Assembly: GCA_037178625.1 (NCBI GenBank)
Contig: CM074132.1
Span: 3,472,001-3,536,000 of the forward strand
DNA length: 64,000 nt
Direction of reading: 5' to 3'
Source: Skeletonema tropicum
Lineage: Eukaryota; Bacillariophyta; Thalassiosirophyceae; Thalassiosirales; Thalassiosiraceae
Positions 1 through 12,245 of this stretch are shown here, piece by piece (the stretch's first letter is position 1; each line of letters starts with the position of its first letter). The notes beneath the pieces were generated by a model, which was not told where the DNA came from, did not search any database, and worked only from the letters and a program-made list of their open reading frames with translations. A program made the position numbers and the translations under genes.

Positions 1-725
1 GGGGCTCGGCGTAAGGAATGTAGAGGTCGATTTAGTTGACTACACTGACAAAAGATTGATATTTGGCTTTGAAACTACAACCAATCGATAGAGCGCAATG
101 AGAGCTTTCCAAAACAATACTCATTGTCTTATTGCGACCATTACAAGTCCAGATGGAAAGGGAAACGTTGTTCACACTTCACTAAAGCATTGAATGCAGC
201 AAACTTCATCTTTATACTACAGCGAATGATTAACACTCCAGCTCTCTCATGATACAATTCTCTCTCCACACTTACTTCTACCCGTGTTCATGCGTTTGGC
301 ACACATTCCCAATGCACAGTCCAGTTTAGAAAGCTTGTCAATTGATTCTCGAACTTGACTCCTCATTTCACTCTCATACACAACATCCTCACCATCACCC
401 TCCTCCTCATCATCTTCATAATCATCACAACATCCATCCTCCGTGCTCAACGTCAACCACGCCATGGAATAAAATGAATGAAGCAAATCCGGCATGGCAC
501 CCACAACCTTCCCAAATCCGCCATACGGGCTTTGACACGTGAGTACATATTCTCGTAATGCCACCAAGATAAGTGCCCCCCTTGAATCCACCGCCGACAC
601 AGTATCCTCCTTCATCACTACCCTCTTTGGTCGTCGGAACAGTCTCGAGTCCATAAATCCACTCGACAATCTCCTCCCGATTCACATGCACATCTTCCCC
701 CACACTCCCACAAATCAATTCATCA
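1..725 (-). pseudogene. Truncated, internally deleted copy of geranylgeranyltransferase-I beta gene
   Basis: Bases 1-562 match 2180-2741 almost base for base (offset 2179), and bases 567-725 match 3543-3701 (offset 2976). The copy therefore lacks about 797 bp from the middle of the gene and everything upstream of 725, including the first ~55 codons. Because 797 is not a multiple of three, the two halves are in different frames: the C-terminal part is open at 247-669, the N-terminal part at 425-718. The zinc-site Asp and Cys codons are in the deleted segment; the zinc-site His remains in the C-terminal half. There is no plausible route to an active enzyme. The matching segment starts at or before the left window edge. 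Near identity with the intact copy argues for a recent event. Confidence 0.9.
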
Positions 726-2179
726 CCGAAGCGGATGAATAGTGAATAGATCTGAGCTCTTCGCTCGATCGCTCAGCGGTATGTTATTTGAGATAGGCAT
801 CTTGATTTGAGAATCCGGCATTCACTTTTGATTTTTTGACCTCCACCTTGCTTGAGCAGCTCACAATGATGATAACGGTCGTATCTTCCGTTCTAGTAGT
901 CCAATGAGGGCGATAAGTGTCGTTTTGGAAAGCTCTTGAGCAGGTCTATCGATTAGACATACTAACGGCCTCATTGGATGACTTTTCTCCAATCGAACCG
1001 GTCAAAAACGAGGTCAGAAAGTGATCGGCGGCTTGCAAACCGGCTTTACAGCCCGAATTTTCAAAGTAGAGGTCAAAAGCCCTCAAAAGAATCAAATTCG
1101 ACAATATGACAACCATTGGAAAGCTCTCTTCATTCTGCATCGATTAGTACCATTATTATTCTCAAAATAACAATCATTGCTCGGGCAGGGCCCTCGCGAA
1201 AGGACGACAACACTGAGAAAGTAAGATCCAGACAATCGGTTCACGTGAAATCTCAAAAAGCGACCACTTTAATGCTGTAAGTACTAATCCAAAGACAATA
1301 AACAGAGCTCGGCCGAGGGCCCTCGCACGCTTCGCTGAAGACACTTGCTGTAGATCAGTGTGGTCCAGACAGTTGGCACGAGCGCATCAGGACGCTGCGC
1401 TGAAGAACGACACTTAAGATCTATGACAGTCGGTACATGTACCGTCATTTATTACAACATTAACTTCCACTTGCCTCGACTACGCTCGGCTACCAATCAT
1501 CCCTAACATAACAAACATAACAATCAACCAATCTGTTACGTAGCAATTCCTAACAGCAGCAGCCACACACTCCACTCCTCCTCCAGCCAATCCCCAACAA
1601 CAACGTAGCAATCCCCAACAGCAGCACTCCCTCTTCATCATCAACAGCAACAACAACTACTGCTACGGCACTGCTGCTGCTGTCGGAGGAGGAGAGGAGT
1701 GTGTTGGGGAGTGGCTGTTGTTGTTGCTGTTGGTGTTGGGGATTGGTTGTGTTATTATTGTTGGAGGAGGGATACGGATACGCAACAACCAAATGATGCC
1801 GAGCGCAGCCAAACCAGTTAGTGGATGCGCCGGCCCCAAGTGGTCGTTCTTCAGCGAAGCGTCATCACCCACCCGTGCCAACCCATCATTGAACACACTG
1901 ATCGATGCTTCTGTCTTCAGCGCAGCGTTGGGTCGAGCTGTGCCAACTGTCATGTTCGAGCAGATGGAAGTGGGAGCGAGCGAGCCTACTTCGACGTACC
2001 AATCATCATTAACGGCACCGCATTAAAATTAGTGTGTTTCGTGAGGGCGACCGCAGGGAGGCCGAACTGTGATTGATTCTACTAATCGATAGAGCTTGAA
2101 ATGACGATTCCAATGGTTGTCTTGTTGTTACTCTTCTCTTTTTCAAAATTCGATTCGATTTGGAATGTGGCGTGGATTC
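726..2179. repeat. Foldback-like repeat block (family R1) between the two transferase copies
   Basis: No gene is seen here. The block carries modules that recur, in the opposite orientation, in the array at 41.9-54 kb. They include the boundary motif ATCGATAGAGC/GCTCTATCGAT, the CTTCAGCGAAGCG module, GTGCCAACTGTCTGGATCTTA-like text, and a module running from AAAACGAGGTCAGAAAG at about 1010 to GGAAAGCTCTCTTC at about 1120. Bases 1550-1780 are a triplet-rich stretch (CAG/CTC and GTT/GAG) with opposing halves that can fold back. The same order of parts (arm, low-complexity centre, arm) is seen in the array spacers, so this is treated as a diverged member of one repeat family. No transposase was recognised. 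Confidence 0.7.
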
Positions 2180-2425
2180 GGGGCTCGGCGTAAGGAATGT
2201 AGAGGTCGATTTAGTTGACTACACTGACAAAAGATTGATATTTGGCTTTGAAACTACAACCAATCGATAGAGCGCAATGAGAGCTTTCCAAAACAATACT
2301 CATTGTCTTATTGCGACCATTACAAGTCCAGATGGAAAGGGAAACGTTGTTCACACTTCACTAAAGCATTGAATGCAGCAAACTTCATCTTTATACTACA
2401 GCGAATGATTAACACTCCAGCTCTC

Positions 2426-3859
2426 TCATGATACAATTCTCTCTCCACACTTACTTCTACCCGTGTTCATGCGTTTGGCACACATTCCCAATGCACAGTC
2501 CAGTTTAGAAAGCTTGTCAATTGATTCTCGAACTTGACTCCTCATTTCACTCTCATACACAACATCCTCACCATCACCCTCCTCCTCATCATCTTCATAA
2601 TCATCACAACATCCATCCTCCGTGCTCAACGTCAACCACGCCATGGAATAAAATGAATGAAGCAAATCCGGCATGGCACCCACAACCTTCCCAAATCCGC
2701 CATACGGGCTTTGACACGTGAGTACATATTCTCGTAATGCCCACCCATCAATCAAATGTGACGATGATAATAAATGTAATGTCCCGCCAATCCAATAACT
2801 GTAGCATGTATCTTCTTTTTTGTTCGGTCGGCCTACCATTCCTGCTGGTTGTTCATCATCTTCTTCCACATATCCATTATTGTTGTTGTTGGTAGTATCA
2901 GTATCAGTATTGCCATCATTCTTCTTCTTCTTTCTCCTCCTCAACGATTTCTGACGCATAACACACCAATAAATCAAATCCTCCTTCCACCCCCGCATCT
3001 CCTCTCTTGACATGACATCGTCCAACACTCCTAGTAGACACAATGAGGCAATTCCACAGAATGTGGATCCACCGTGTCCTTCTCGACCGGGTGTTAGTCC
3101 GAGTGCCCCCTCGTAGGATTTACAGGAGAGGATGTAGTTTGTTGCTGATTCAATGTCAATGTTGATGTAGTCCTTCTTGTCGTCATCATCATCAAGTGAT
3201 GTAAGAATGTACCAAACAGCAATAGCAGCATACATGAACCTCAAATCACAATCATCCTCTGCCTCCACATCATCCGCCCTATCATACTTGGTCGACGTAG
3301 GTGATAGAGCGACAAAACTTCCATTTGGCTTTTGCAATCCCGACAAGGTGGATAATATGGCATGTTTGTCAATGCGGGAGAGATCATCGCCGAGTGATTG
3401 GAGGGTGCAGAGTGCTACGTAGGTCATGGCGATGTGAGAATGATCGTATGGATGTCGTTCAGATGATGATGATGTTGATGATGATTGGTCGCTTTCGCTT
3501 TCGCTTTCGTCATAGCCATTGCCATTGCTGTTGATTGGTCCGAGATAAGTGCCCCCCTTGAATCCGCCGCCGACACAGTATCCTCCTTCATCACTACCCT
3601 CTTTGGTCGTCGGAACAGTCTCGAGTCCATAAATCCACTCGACAATCTCCTCCCGATTCACATGCACATCTTCCCCCACACTCCCACAAATCAATTCATC
3701 ATTTTTCTCCACTGGCAGACACCCCAGAATATCGAGAGATTGGACACAAAAGTGAACGAGGCTGAGGCGGTTAACATCAGCGGAGGAGTATTGTTTGGGG
3801 AGGGTGCGGAGGGAGTGGCTGAAGTACCGGATGTGCCGGAGGCGTTCGAATTTCTTCAT
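2426..3859 (-). CDS. Protein geranylgeranyltransferase type I, beta subunit
   Basis: Single-exon gene, 477 aa. The beta subunit of the zinc prenyltransferase transfers geranylgeranyl to the CaaX cysteine of Rho/Rac-type GTPases together with the shared alpha subunit, in the cytosol. The N-terminus (RHIRYFSHSLRTLP, SLVHFCVQSLDILG, IVEWIYGL) matches the first helices of the family. Prenyltransferase repeats follow: GLQKPNGSF at ~174, CKSYEGALGLTPGREGHGG at ~246 and TCQSPYGGFGK at ~381. The expected zinc ligands are present: Asp350 and Cys352 (KEDTCYSYW) and His401 (PDLLHSFYSMAW). It is about 100 aa longer than the human protein because of low-complexity inserts (Ser/Glu/Asp near 115-140, Lys/Asn/Thr near 305-345). 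A broken duplicate lies at 1-725. A farnesyltransferase beta assignment is less likely given the overall match. Confidence 0.93.
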   Translation of the reverse strand: MKKFERLRHIRYFSHSLRTLPKQYSSADVNRLSLVHFCVQSLDILGCLPVEKNDELICGSVGEDVHVNREEIVEWIYGLETVPTTKEGSDEGGYCVGGGFKGGTYLGPINSNGNGYDESESESDQSSSTSSSSERHPYDHSHIAMTYVALCTLQSLGDDLSRIDKHAILSTLSGLQKPNGSFVALSPTSTKYDRADDVEAEDDCDLRFMYAAIAVWYILTSLDDDDDKKDYINIDIESATNYILSCKSYEGALGLTPGREGHGGSTFCGIASLCLLGVLDDVMSREEMRGWKEDLIYWCVMRQKSLRRRKKKKNDGNTDTDTTNNNNNGYVEEDDEQPAGMVGRPNKKEDTCYSYWIGGTLHLLSSSHLIDGWALREYVLTCQSPYGGFGKVVGAMPDLLHSFYSMAWLTLSTEDGCCDDYEDDEEEGDGEDVVYESEMRSQVRESIDKLSKLDCALGMCAKRMNTGRSKCGERIVS

Positions 3860-4704
3860 TTTGATGGATATAGTTTTTTGGGATTATATTGGAGCAGCAG
3901 GGCGAGGGCTCTGTGAAGGCGATAGGAGGAAGACGATTGCTAGAGAGTTATTATTATGTTCGGATCGAGGCAGGAGCTGTGCAGATACATGGGAGGCTTT
4001 GAGAGGCCGGCGGCCGCCATGTAGCATGGTGAGTGGTGAGAGAGCGGACGGAGATGAGGAATGCGTGAGGAAGAAAACGGTATTGTACCTGGTACCGTTT
4101 TGTGTAGAGCTCTGGTAGGTACTTATGTTTATAAGTACTTCTACCTAAGTATGTAAGTACGGACGGCTGGAAAGAGCACTGCTACAGTGAGATCATAGTA
4201 GAACCTGGGAGAGGTCAACAGATGTCCGTTGTGTACATGCAATGAATATCAATGAATATCTATGTATTGATGTTTCATCCAAGGGATAAAAGCGAAGCCT
4301 CGGGTAGGTATCAAAGATGAATTTGATAACTATATAACTAAAGTAAGTGTACAAGTGGGGTAAAAATGGATGGATGAAATTGGGCAATAGAATAGACAAG
4401 GAATTCTATTTTGCTGAGTCCGTCAGGGAGGATCAATGTCCGCTTAAACCTGTTGTGATCAAAGGGAATGTGCTAGCAATCATTTCCAAATCATCTGTCG
4501 ATGTCTACTCGTGGAATGAAGCAGCAACAGGAACACCGACCAAAATTTATTTATGTCAATTTGATCTACTCTATTAGTTGTCACTTAGCTATGTATCTAT
4601 CAAATCAAAAACAAGTAGTGTTCTCCCTATCCCTAAGTTTTCTAATTTGAAACCGTTCGTGTTGTATACTTGACTACATCAAGCTGACACAAAGCTCATT
4701 CAAA
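3860..4704. other. Intergenic: 5' side of transferase gene and 3' side of M11 gene
   Basis: No supported gene. It should hold the promoter of the minus-strand prenyltransferase gene and the 3' end of the M11 gene. Small open frames here lack recognisable content. Confidence 0.5.
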
Positions 4705-7700
4705 TTAAAGGAAGCATCCTCGGTTGGAAGGCTTTCCACCACTGACGCAAGTTCCACAGCAAGGTTCACCGGTGTGTGCACAAACAGGACATCCTCCAGT
4801 AGGTGGTGAGTTGGTAGGTGGAGGCGTGGGAGTAGGTCCTCCTCCACCTGAGCATGATGCCCACCAGCAGACCTTTCCCCCGTTTCCACAGCTGCTGTTA
4901 ATACCCGGAGTGGAACACGCACCGCTTGGGAGTGAACCGTCAATGCAAATAGTTGACTCAGCGGGGTTGTTCTTGGCACAGACATACATGTCAACAGCCG
5001 GATTGGTCGGAGCTGGAGTGGGAGGTGAAGTGGGATTAACTGGAGCGTTGGTAGGAGGGGGTGTAGGAGGATTTACCGGAGCGTTTGTGGGCGGGGGAGT
5101 CGGAGCGTTGGAAGGAGGAGGTGTAGGAGGATTTGATGGAACGGGGGTAGGCGGATTGGTGGGAGGATTTACCGGAGCGTTTGTGGGCGGAGGAGTCGGA
5201 GCGTTGGAAGGCGGGGGAGTGGGAGGATTTACCGGAGCATTTGTGGGCGAAGGAGTCGGAGGCATCGAAGGCGGGGGAGTGGGAGGATTGACTGGAGCGG
5301 CTGTAGTAGGAGCCAAAGTTGCAACAACTCCATTGTCCTTCATGTAAGTCAAAACACCATTCCATGTTCCAGCACCTCTTCCACCAAAGGGATACACATT
5401 GTAATATCCATGGAAGAATTGCAAACTGTCATCCTCGTTGGCAAGAGTGTTCCTGGTAGGAGAGCCTCCAGTCCAAATCGCCTTGCCACCATTTTTGTGC
5501 GTCACGTAGAAAGACTGGGTTGCTCCAGCAGCAATCTGAACTGGCGAAGCGAAGTCAGGAAATTGGAGCATTGCCCAAGAGCCTGAAGTAAATTCAACAT
5601 CCGCAATCTTGGTCCACGAGGCCATAGAAGTTTCAAACCCAACCATAGTTCCTTGCTTTGTCCACACCTCCACACCAAAGGTTCCAGAAGCGCCGTTTAA
5701 AGCATAAGTTCTCGTTGCCAATGTAGTAATGGCAAGCGCCTTGTCTTTAGCCTTGACTTCAAACATATTCCCATCTTGAAGGTAGCAAGAGCTGCACAAT
5801 GTTGTAGAAAGGTCAAAGGGGCCTACAGCGCAATCATCGAAACAATAGTTAAAATCCTCTCCCCCTCCCGGTTCGCAAATACCATTGCCGCAGCAGTTCG
5901 CAATGGGAAGGAAGTTGCATGCCCCATCACAGACGTTTGTGGTACACTAGAAAGCAAAGGCAAGAAAGAGCGCACAACAATTTTTACCAATCGTTAGATA
6001 TGATTTGTATGTGAGGCAATATGGGATATAAATATGAATTGAAAGTCAACTTACCGCATTGTTGTCATCACATTGATCATTCGAGGAACAAAGGGCAGGT
6101 CCGCACTGAATGTCAATTACAGCATGATCGGATCCAGAGATAGAGGTCACCGAAACAACGACATCTCTCCCAGAACCATCATAATTCGAAATTGTATAAG
6201 ATTGACCGGCTCCCAAATTCGCAATTTTCATGGATGCTCCCGTAGCGGCTTGAGTAGTAATGAGGACCCTGTTGCCATGTTCAACAGTGCCTGAATTGGA
6301 ACCCTGTTTGCCATTGAATCCAATGTGGTAGTTTTGGCCACTAGTCGACTGAAGCTGGATCAAGACCGTGGCATCCGCTGGAGATGAAACGTAGGAGTCT
6401 TGGCCATAGAGAAGCCCACTGAAGCATGTACCTGCATCATTATTGGGGTCAATTGTGAGAGACTTGTCAGCAAACCAACCAGACTGCCATGTTTTAGCTG
6501 CGCAAAAGGAAGAAATGCGCAAAAGGAAGAAAAGGCGTTGTATTAGTAAATATGTGCGAGTACATCTATCATCTAATTCACACGTATTGAAACAGTGGTC
6601 AACTTACCTGCATTGAAACACATGACGGGACTATCATTCTGGGAATAACTGAATCCCATCATCCCGGATTGGTCACCATATTCCTGCGAACCTTCGCTAG
6701 CATGGCCAAAGTTGAGATTGTGTCCAACCTCATGGAGCTGCGCAGAAACGTAGTTGCACCAACTATCTTTGTACACTGACATCCAAGAATTCATGTAGGC
6801 ATAAGCGATCCCTCCAAAGGTGTTGTTAGGTAAGCAGTCTAAAAAGTAAAAGATGAAAAAGAGATAGTGAGTAAAACATGTAAAATGAATGAGATTTCGA
6901 CAAAAAAAGATGATAATGAAAAATAATACTCACACATAAAGTGATCAGCAATCTGTGTGGGAGCAGACACACCAAACGCAGTGTTGATAGCGCTGGTAAT
7001 CTCATTCCTCATAACACCGTCGTCATCGTTAGCTGTAACACAACGATTAATGTTGACGGTTACGATTCCATTGACAATATCTGATGCAACAGCGGTATTG
7101 ACGGAAGATCTGTTAGGAGGCTTGATAATGTTGAGTTTATCATGAGAGCAAGCCTTGTATTGCTTGGCGAGATTGACTGCATCATCAAAGATGTATTGTT
7201 GAAGATCAGCTGCGTTGCTAGTAGTTGAGTCATTACAAGAAGTAACGACCCTTACACCGACGACGGTCTTGTCTCCGGTGAGAGTGGCAAGTCGACGGTC
7301 TGGACGGTTGCCTGCGTTGACGGGCCTTCCAAGTGGCTTGCCTTGGACGTTGATCGTTTGCCCGCTCATGGTGGCTCCGGGAGGAAGCTCGACAGCATCA
7401 CCCGATGCGAAACGCCCCTCGTCATCGGAATTCAATCCCTCGATAGTAAGGATTTCCCCATTGGGCAACTCGAAAGCGGGATTTTGCTTGGGACCAGCCC
7501 CACTTGGAGGGCCGCGTTTGCCCTGAAGCTCACGCTCACGAAGTCGACGGTCAACGCCAGCATAGGGATCGTCAGCGAGCCCGAAGGAATCTTCTGTGTA
7601 CTCGGTCAATTGCACGAGATATCTACCGGTGACTCCTTCGAGGACACGATGGTGCTGGTCAACATCTTCATTGGTGGCGGCGCCTCGGACGGAGGGGGAA

Positions 7701-7780
7701 GATTGGGCGTTGACGACAGCCAAAGGAGAGATGGCTGCCATTGCTGCGAGGGCAGCGGTGCAGTAGGAACGAAACAACAT
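4705..7780 (-). CDS. Secreted M11 (gametolysin-type) zinc metalloprotease with Pro/Thr linker
   Basis: Four exons: 7780-6934, 6838-6608, 6497-6055, 5946-4705; 920 aa. All introns are GT-AG and keep frame. Residues 1-25 form a signal peptide (ALAAMAAISPLAVVNAQ). The zinc site HEVGHNLNFGH lies at about 318-328, followed by a Met-turn (SGMMGFSY) at about 340-347, the pattern of peptidase family M11. Exons 3-4 carry a Cys-rich module (CCGNGICEPGGGEDFNYC) and a beta-rich domain. A long linker of repeated NPPTPPPSNAP-like units follows, then two small Cys-rich C-terminal modules ending in NRGCFL. M11 enzymes of green algae digest cell-wall glycoproteins. Here an extracellular role on the cell coat or in mating is inference. 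The propeptide region (~26-180) is rich in Arg/Gly/Pro. Confidence 0.9.
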
Positions 7781-9228
7781 GTTGCTAAGAGACGATGAAT
7801 TGATTGGTTGTTATTATCGATCGTCTTCGTATCTTTTTATGGCAAGTTGGCATGCAGGCGGAGAAGCGCTGGCCAGCTGGTCGGAGTTGGTAGATCGATC
7901 GTGCCGCGCTATATTATTGCCCGGGTTTTACAGGTTTTAGATTTGTGAAGCACTAGTGAATAAAGGCTGCATAGCTTACAGTAACATCAAGGGAATAGCT
8001 TATGCAAATGTAAAATTAAATACGAACAATTCTACATCTTTTGAGGCTTGCGCAAGAAGGCATTTACATTCGTATGTGCTACATTGAACATGAATCAGTA
8101 CATACTGCCCTCGATCCATTGGGTCAAATCTCTCTGGTATTATTTTTTTGATACTTAGGTGTCACGATAAGATACAAAAACTTCACGGTACTGGAGTTGC
8201 CCTAAATAACTGTCAGCAATCTGGCAGACATCAAAGGTTCGGAGCGTGATCCAGCGTGAGTGAAATAGTAGAGCTAGTCGTAAAGTCCTTTCGAATTCAT
8301 AGAGAGGCTACACAACCAATAGAGTAGTTTCGCTTGGCGCTTGAAGGCTTCAAATGTTCCTCCTGCACTTACAATACTTATCAATATGCAGTTCAGTATA
8401 TATGCAGTTTAGCCATTACCATTACTATTACTACTATGCGTTCTCATTGTCATGTCATTGTACAATTACGATTGAAAGATTTGTAGAGAAGAATCAATCG
8501 AATTGTGTGTTGTCAGTTCTCAAGTAAAAGTAGTTCTGAATCTCAACTATATCATATATACTCTCATTACGAACTCTAAGTAGACGGAGAGAGACTGGAC
8601 CAGCTTGGCTAATTGAATAATTGCTCTATAGCTATTGCCAAAGTAAGAGTAAGAGAGAAAGTAACTGTATCTCTATATCTGTCTTGGTCAAGCTCATTAT
8701 TTGCTCCTCTACCTCTAGCTCAAGCCTTCGGTTTGGAGTTCTCCTTCTCAAACTTTACTCCCGCAGAACCCGATTCCGATTTGTATTCCAAATCCTCTCC
8801 AACAAAGACCACGACCACGTACCCATGCCCATGGCCATGGTACAAGAACAACTTTCTCTCATGATGGTGATGATTCTGCTGAGCTCAATCTCAATCTCAA
8901 TCAAGAGCATGAAGATTAAGAATCCTCTCCAACTCTAAAACAAGACGATGCACCCATAGAAATAGAACAGCTTTCTCTCGTGATGATTCTGCAAAGCTCA
9001 TTGAACTCTGGGAGTTCTCAACTCTCAACTTTACAACTAACAATAAATGATGGCGAGCCGATAGACCAATAACTATTCTCTCTAGCAATTCAGCCAAAAA
9101 CGTAGATAGGTGGTATCTTAGATCACCATCGGGAAGAAATAGTACCATGCAACGTATATAGGTATTTGGACGCGCCAAAATCCGCCACGCATGCGATGCA
9201 ACACAAGTCGGGGAGCGAGGTGACGATG
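7781..9228. other. Intergenic, no gene recognised
   Basis: Contains the putative promoter of the M11 gene (near 7800-7950). From 8600 to 9020 there is a degenerate direct repeat of AAC(A)ACTTTCTCTC.TGATG text (8848 and 8971). Short open frames exist but show no recognisable protein features. Confidence 0.4.
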
Positions 9229-9740
9229 CTACTGGCGGGAACTAAATCGTACCTCGCCGCGGTACGATTTATCAAATTTTACGCACAAAACACTAACAAC
9301 ATGAAAAGAGTCATAAATTTGGCCATGATACTCGACGAAAATACATATAGCAGCCTAAACATAGAATCCCAAACAGTATATATACATTATATGATGCAGA
9401 AGAGACTATAGTTCGTCGAGATGGAGCACCTATCGACAAATTTGGGACCAATAACTGCTATTTCGATCTAGAATGACGCATGTCTACGGCATATCTGCAT
9501 GCCTGCGCTGCTGCTGCTATGCGAGTATACTACATGCAACGTTGACCAGTGGTTCTATCGAAAGCTACTTGTCTATACTATCATATTATGGTCGATTATT
9601 TGGGATAGGCGTTGACATGGAGGCTCAGAACCATGATATTAGGGTGTAGAATGCGTCTTTTTTGTGTTTTGTTAGTGATTTGTGTGGAGATTTCTCCGTG
9701 GTACGATTTATTTCCGGTACGATTTAGTTCCCGCTAGTAG
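9229..9740. mobile_element. 512-bp MITE, copy 1 (4-bp target duplication GATG)
   Basis: The termini are inverted: the left end reads CTACTGGCGGGAACTAAATC and the right end, reverse-complemented, reads CTACTAGCGGGAACTAAATC, with further matching through GTACC. The element is flanked by GATG at 9225-9228 and 9741-9744. The interior is colinear with the element at 30176-30686. No coding capacity. It is a non-autonomous DNA transposon; 4-bp target duplications are known for a few superfamilies such as Sola and Ginger, but the family cannot be assigned from this window. Confidence 0.88.
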
Positions 9741-9847
9741 GATGGTCACTGGTGCCTACCTACTACACCAAAATAAAGATAGGCAGCCTTTGTTCTCCTC
9801 TACACTGACGGCATTTCCTCGTCTTCGCCCTGCCAACACATTACACC

Positions 9848-10728
9848 ATGAACATCAGGACTCTTTTCTCGGCATCATCGCCATTTCAACTTCATTCTGT
9901 CCTTCAGATCTTTCTGGGCCTCGCTGTGTCGATATTTACATTGAGATTGGGTGCTGGTCTCTTTGCGTTTCGTGCTGCCAACAAGTTAGGTACGTCTATT
10001 CATTTTGCTCTTCTGTCCGCATTGCTTGCATCACATCAACTCCTGCTTACCAGTTTGATCCAAATGCATACACACATCTCTCTCTAGAAAGACCATCCTA
10101 TGAAGTGATCAAACGACTACCCGCCAGCGATCGATCCAAACAATTTGTAGAGATTCGCAAATACAATCCCTATCTCATTGCCGAAACCACCGTAGACGAA
10201 TCCAGTATGCGCAAGGCGGGTGGAAAAGGATTTGGTAAGTGTGCCTCTTACATTTTTGGTCAGAATATATCATCCAACAACAACAACAAGATGGAAGACG
10301 GAGAAGAAAAGATGCAAATGACTGCACCTGTAAGAAGCGTCGGAGAGGTTTCCAACAATGAAAAGATGGCCATGACAGCACCTGTACGATCTGTCGGTGC
10401 TGCCACCAATACAGCGAAAAAGACCAAGATATCATTCGTCATCGGGTCAAAGTACAATCTCAAAACAGTTCCAAAACCAAAGGATAAATCCGTCAAAATT
10501 GTCAAGGTGGATGAACATTGTTTGGCAGCTGTAACTTTCTCTGGGCCACCACCGTCCGATGAACGGATTACCAAGGAGCGTGATTTGATATTGCAAACGT
10601 TGGAGAGGGAGGGGATTCGAGCCAAGGGGAAAGAGACGATGGTGTATGGGTATCATGATCCGGTGATTACGCCTAATTTCCTGAGGCGGAATGAGGTTGC
10701 TGTAATGGTGGATGGAAAGGTTGTTTGA
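9848..10728 (+). CDS. SOUL family heme-binding protein
   Basis: Two exons, 9848-9989 and 10088-10728, 260 aa. The joint AAG TTA G|AA AGA keeps frame across a GTACGT...CTCTCTAG intron. The N-terminus is hydrophobic (LQIFLGLAVSIFTLRLGAG, residues ~18-36), so it may be a signal anchor or targeting leader. The rest is a SOUL domain: YEVIKR...FVEIRKYNPYLIAETTV near the start, two copies of the diagnostic MTAPVRSV string, FVIGSKYNLKTVPKP in the middle, and a C-terminal YGYHDPVITPNFLRRNEV. SOUL proteins bind tetrapyrroles and in algae are found in the eyespot, plastid or cytosol. Compartment here is unresolved. It is convergent with the PhyH-like gene, with 92 bp between stop codons. The start at 9848 was chosen because it yields the leader and an in-frame splice. 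Confidence 0.88.
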
Positions 10729-10820
10729 TATCTATAATAGTGAAAGTATTGAAGCATCATTCAGTACTCTGGTTAATGCTTTTACTTTCATTCATCATAA
10801 GAGCGACATCGTTTTAAAAT

Positions 10821-12100
10821 TCATCTCATCTTTTTACCCAACTCGTCAATTAAAGGACTTCCCTTCCCCCTCTCAAACGACTCCAAATCACTCACCAAAT
10901 CCCCCAACGCAACATTCTCCTTCCCCAACTCCAATCGAATACTCGCCGGATTTCCCGTATATCCCACCTCCGGATTCTTGAATGAAAAATAAAACAAGGC
11001 ACGAGACTTGCCCTCATTCGATCGATTGGCTGTTCCACAATGCAACAATCTTGAATCGAATATACCGCAACTTCCCTTGGGTAATAGTCCCAATACCGCT
11101 GGTTGATTCTGGATTAATGTATCCTTGTCGTATATATCCTTAAATGCAACATGTGCCTCCTTGGTATGAGTTCGTGGAAACCACGTCGTTGGACCCATAT
11201 CCATTGTCACATCCTGCAATGCAATAAAACACGTGTACAGTACAGGTCCCTTCCCATCCACAAATGGTGTATCTGGATGAATCACCTGGCGTTGACTCCC
11301 CGCATCGGACATTAAACATGAAAATTCATGGAGGATTGCTCCATCTCCAAAGATGGATTGAAGTGTTCCCCCCACGGGACTTTTTCGTAGTGCTTCGTTT
11401 AACGCTGTAGTGATAATCTCCTCTGTTCCCAATGGTATTGTCAAGTCACATCGATTATGTTTCAATAACACATTTGCATATCGTTCAATTGGTTGTACTG
11501 TCCCATCGGCCACTTCTTGTTCACTTTGTGAGCGTAAATTGTACAGGTAGGTTCGAAGAGCGTCGGCGGTGGAGGGAGAGAGGACATTATCGAGGCGGAG
11601 CACTCCCTCCTTTTTGAGTATTTTGGCATAGGCCTTGCCTTCTACTTTGGAGGAGGATTTGCTGCCTGAGGAGGCTTTTCCGAATCCTCCTGCCTTGCCT
11701 GAAAACGAGTGAGAAAAGAAATAGAATGAAAAACACACGAGATGTGTGAAATGTATATATTATCATGGTTAGAGCTCCATCACCGCAATATCACCATTCT
11801 AAACACGAAATGCACACAGCATGATTTCTCACCAGCACCACGAATCTTTATCTTCGAAGCCTCCAACGGTTTCGCATTGGTAACAAACGTCTCTTCCAAC
11901 TCTCCACGTTGCACCAGAATTTTTTCTTGTTCTTGATAGAGGAGATCTGAAACGTCTGTTCCCGCGCTTAGTAGAGCGGTATGTGGTTTTATTGTAGAAG
12001 TTAGAGGTGTGGTGAAGAGGAAGGAGGTGGTTGATGCACATGAACAGAGGAGGAGGAGGAGGCAGGTTGCTGCCCTGGTAGTGGACGTGATGGCCATCAT
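10821..12100 (-). CDS. PhyH-like Fe(II)/2-oxoglutarate dioxygenase, plastid-type leader
   Basis: Two exons, 12100-11833 and 11698-10821, 381 aa; joint GGT GCT G|GC AAG with GT-AG ends. The core resembles phytanoyl-CoA dioxygenases: the iron-binding facial triad would be His230 and Asp232 (VIHPDTPF) and His309 (SRLLHCGTANRS). Arg322 (KSRALFYFSF) is placed to bind 2-oxoglutarate. The N-terminus is a signal peptide (TCLLLLLCSCASTTS) followed at once by Phe and a Thr/Ser-rich stretch, the arrangement of diatom plastid targeting; that localisation is inference. The substrate cannot be read from the sequence. The first ATG codons (12100 and 12097) are tandem. Just upstream, 12246-12385 carries a sequence that recurs in the neighbouring tandem block. 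Confidence 0.85.
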
Positions 12101-12245
12101 GGTGGAAAGAGGAACGAGTAAAGAGTGAGCGAGGAGTGAAAAAGGAAAAAGTGAGAAGTGAAAAGTGAGAATGGCAGAATAGGGAAAGGCGAGGAGAGGA
12201 TTCTTGATTCTTCCCATGTCATGTATGTGGGTCGAGAGTCGAGAG

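Noticed and set aside
342..542. Open frame rich in His (SHTQHPHHHPPPHHLHNHHN) opposite the transferase copy, repeated at 2521-2721
   Set aside because: It is the antisense of the acidic Glu/Asp tract of the real gene; no start context or homology.
4724..5347. 207-codon Gly/Val-rich plus-strand frame
   Set aside because: Antisense of the Pro/Thr linker of the M11 protease, open only because of the codon pattern of the repeats.
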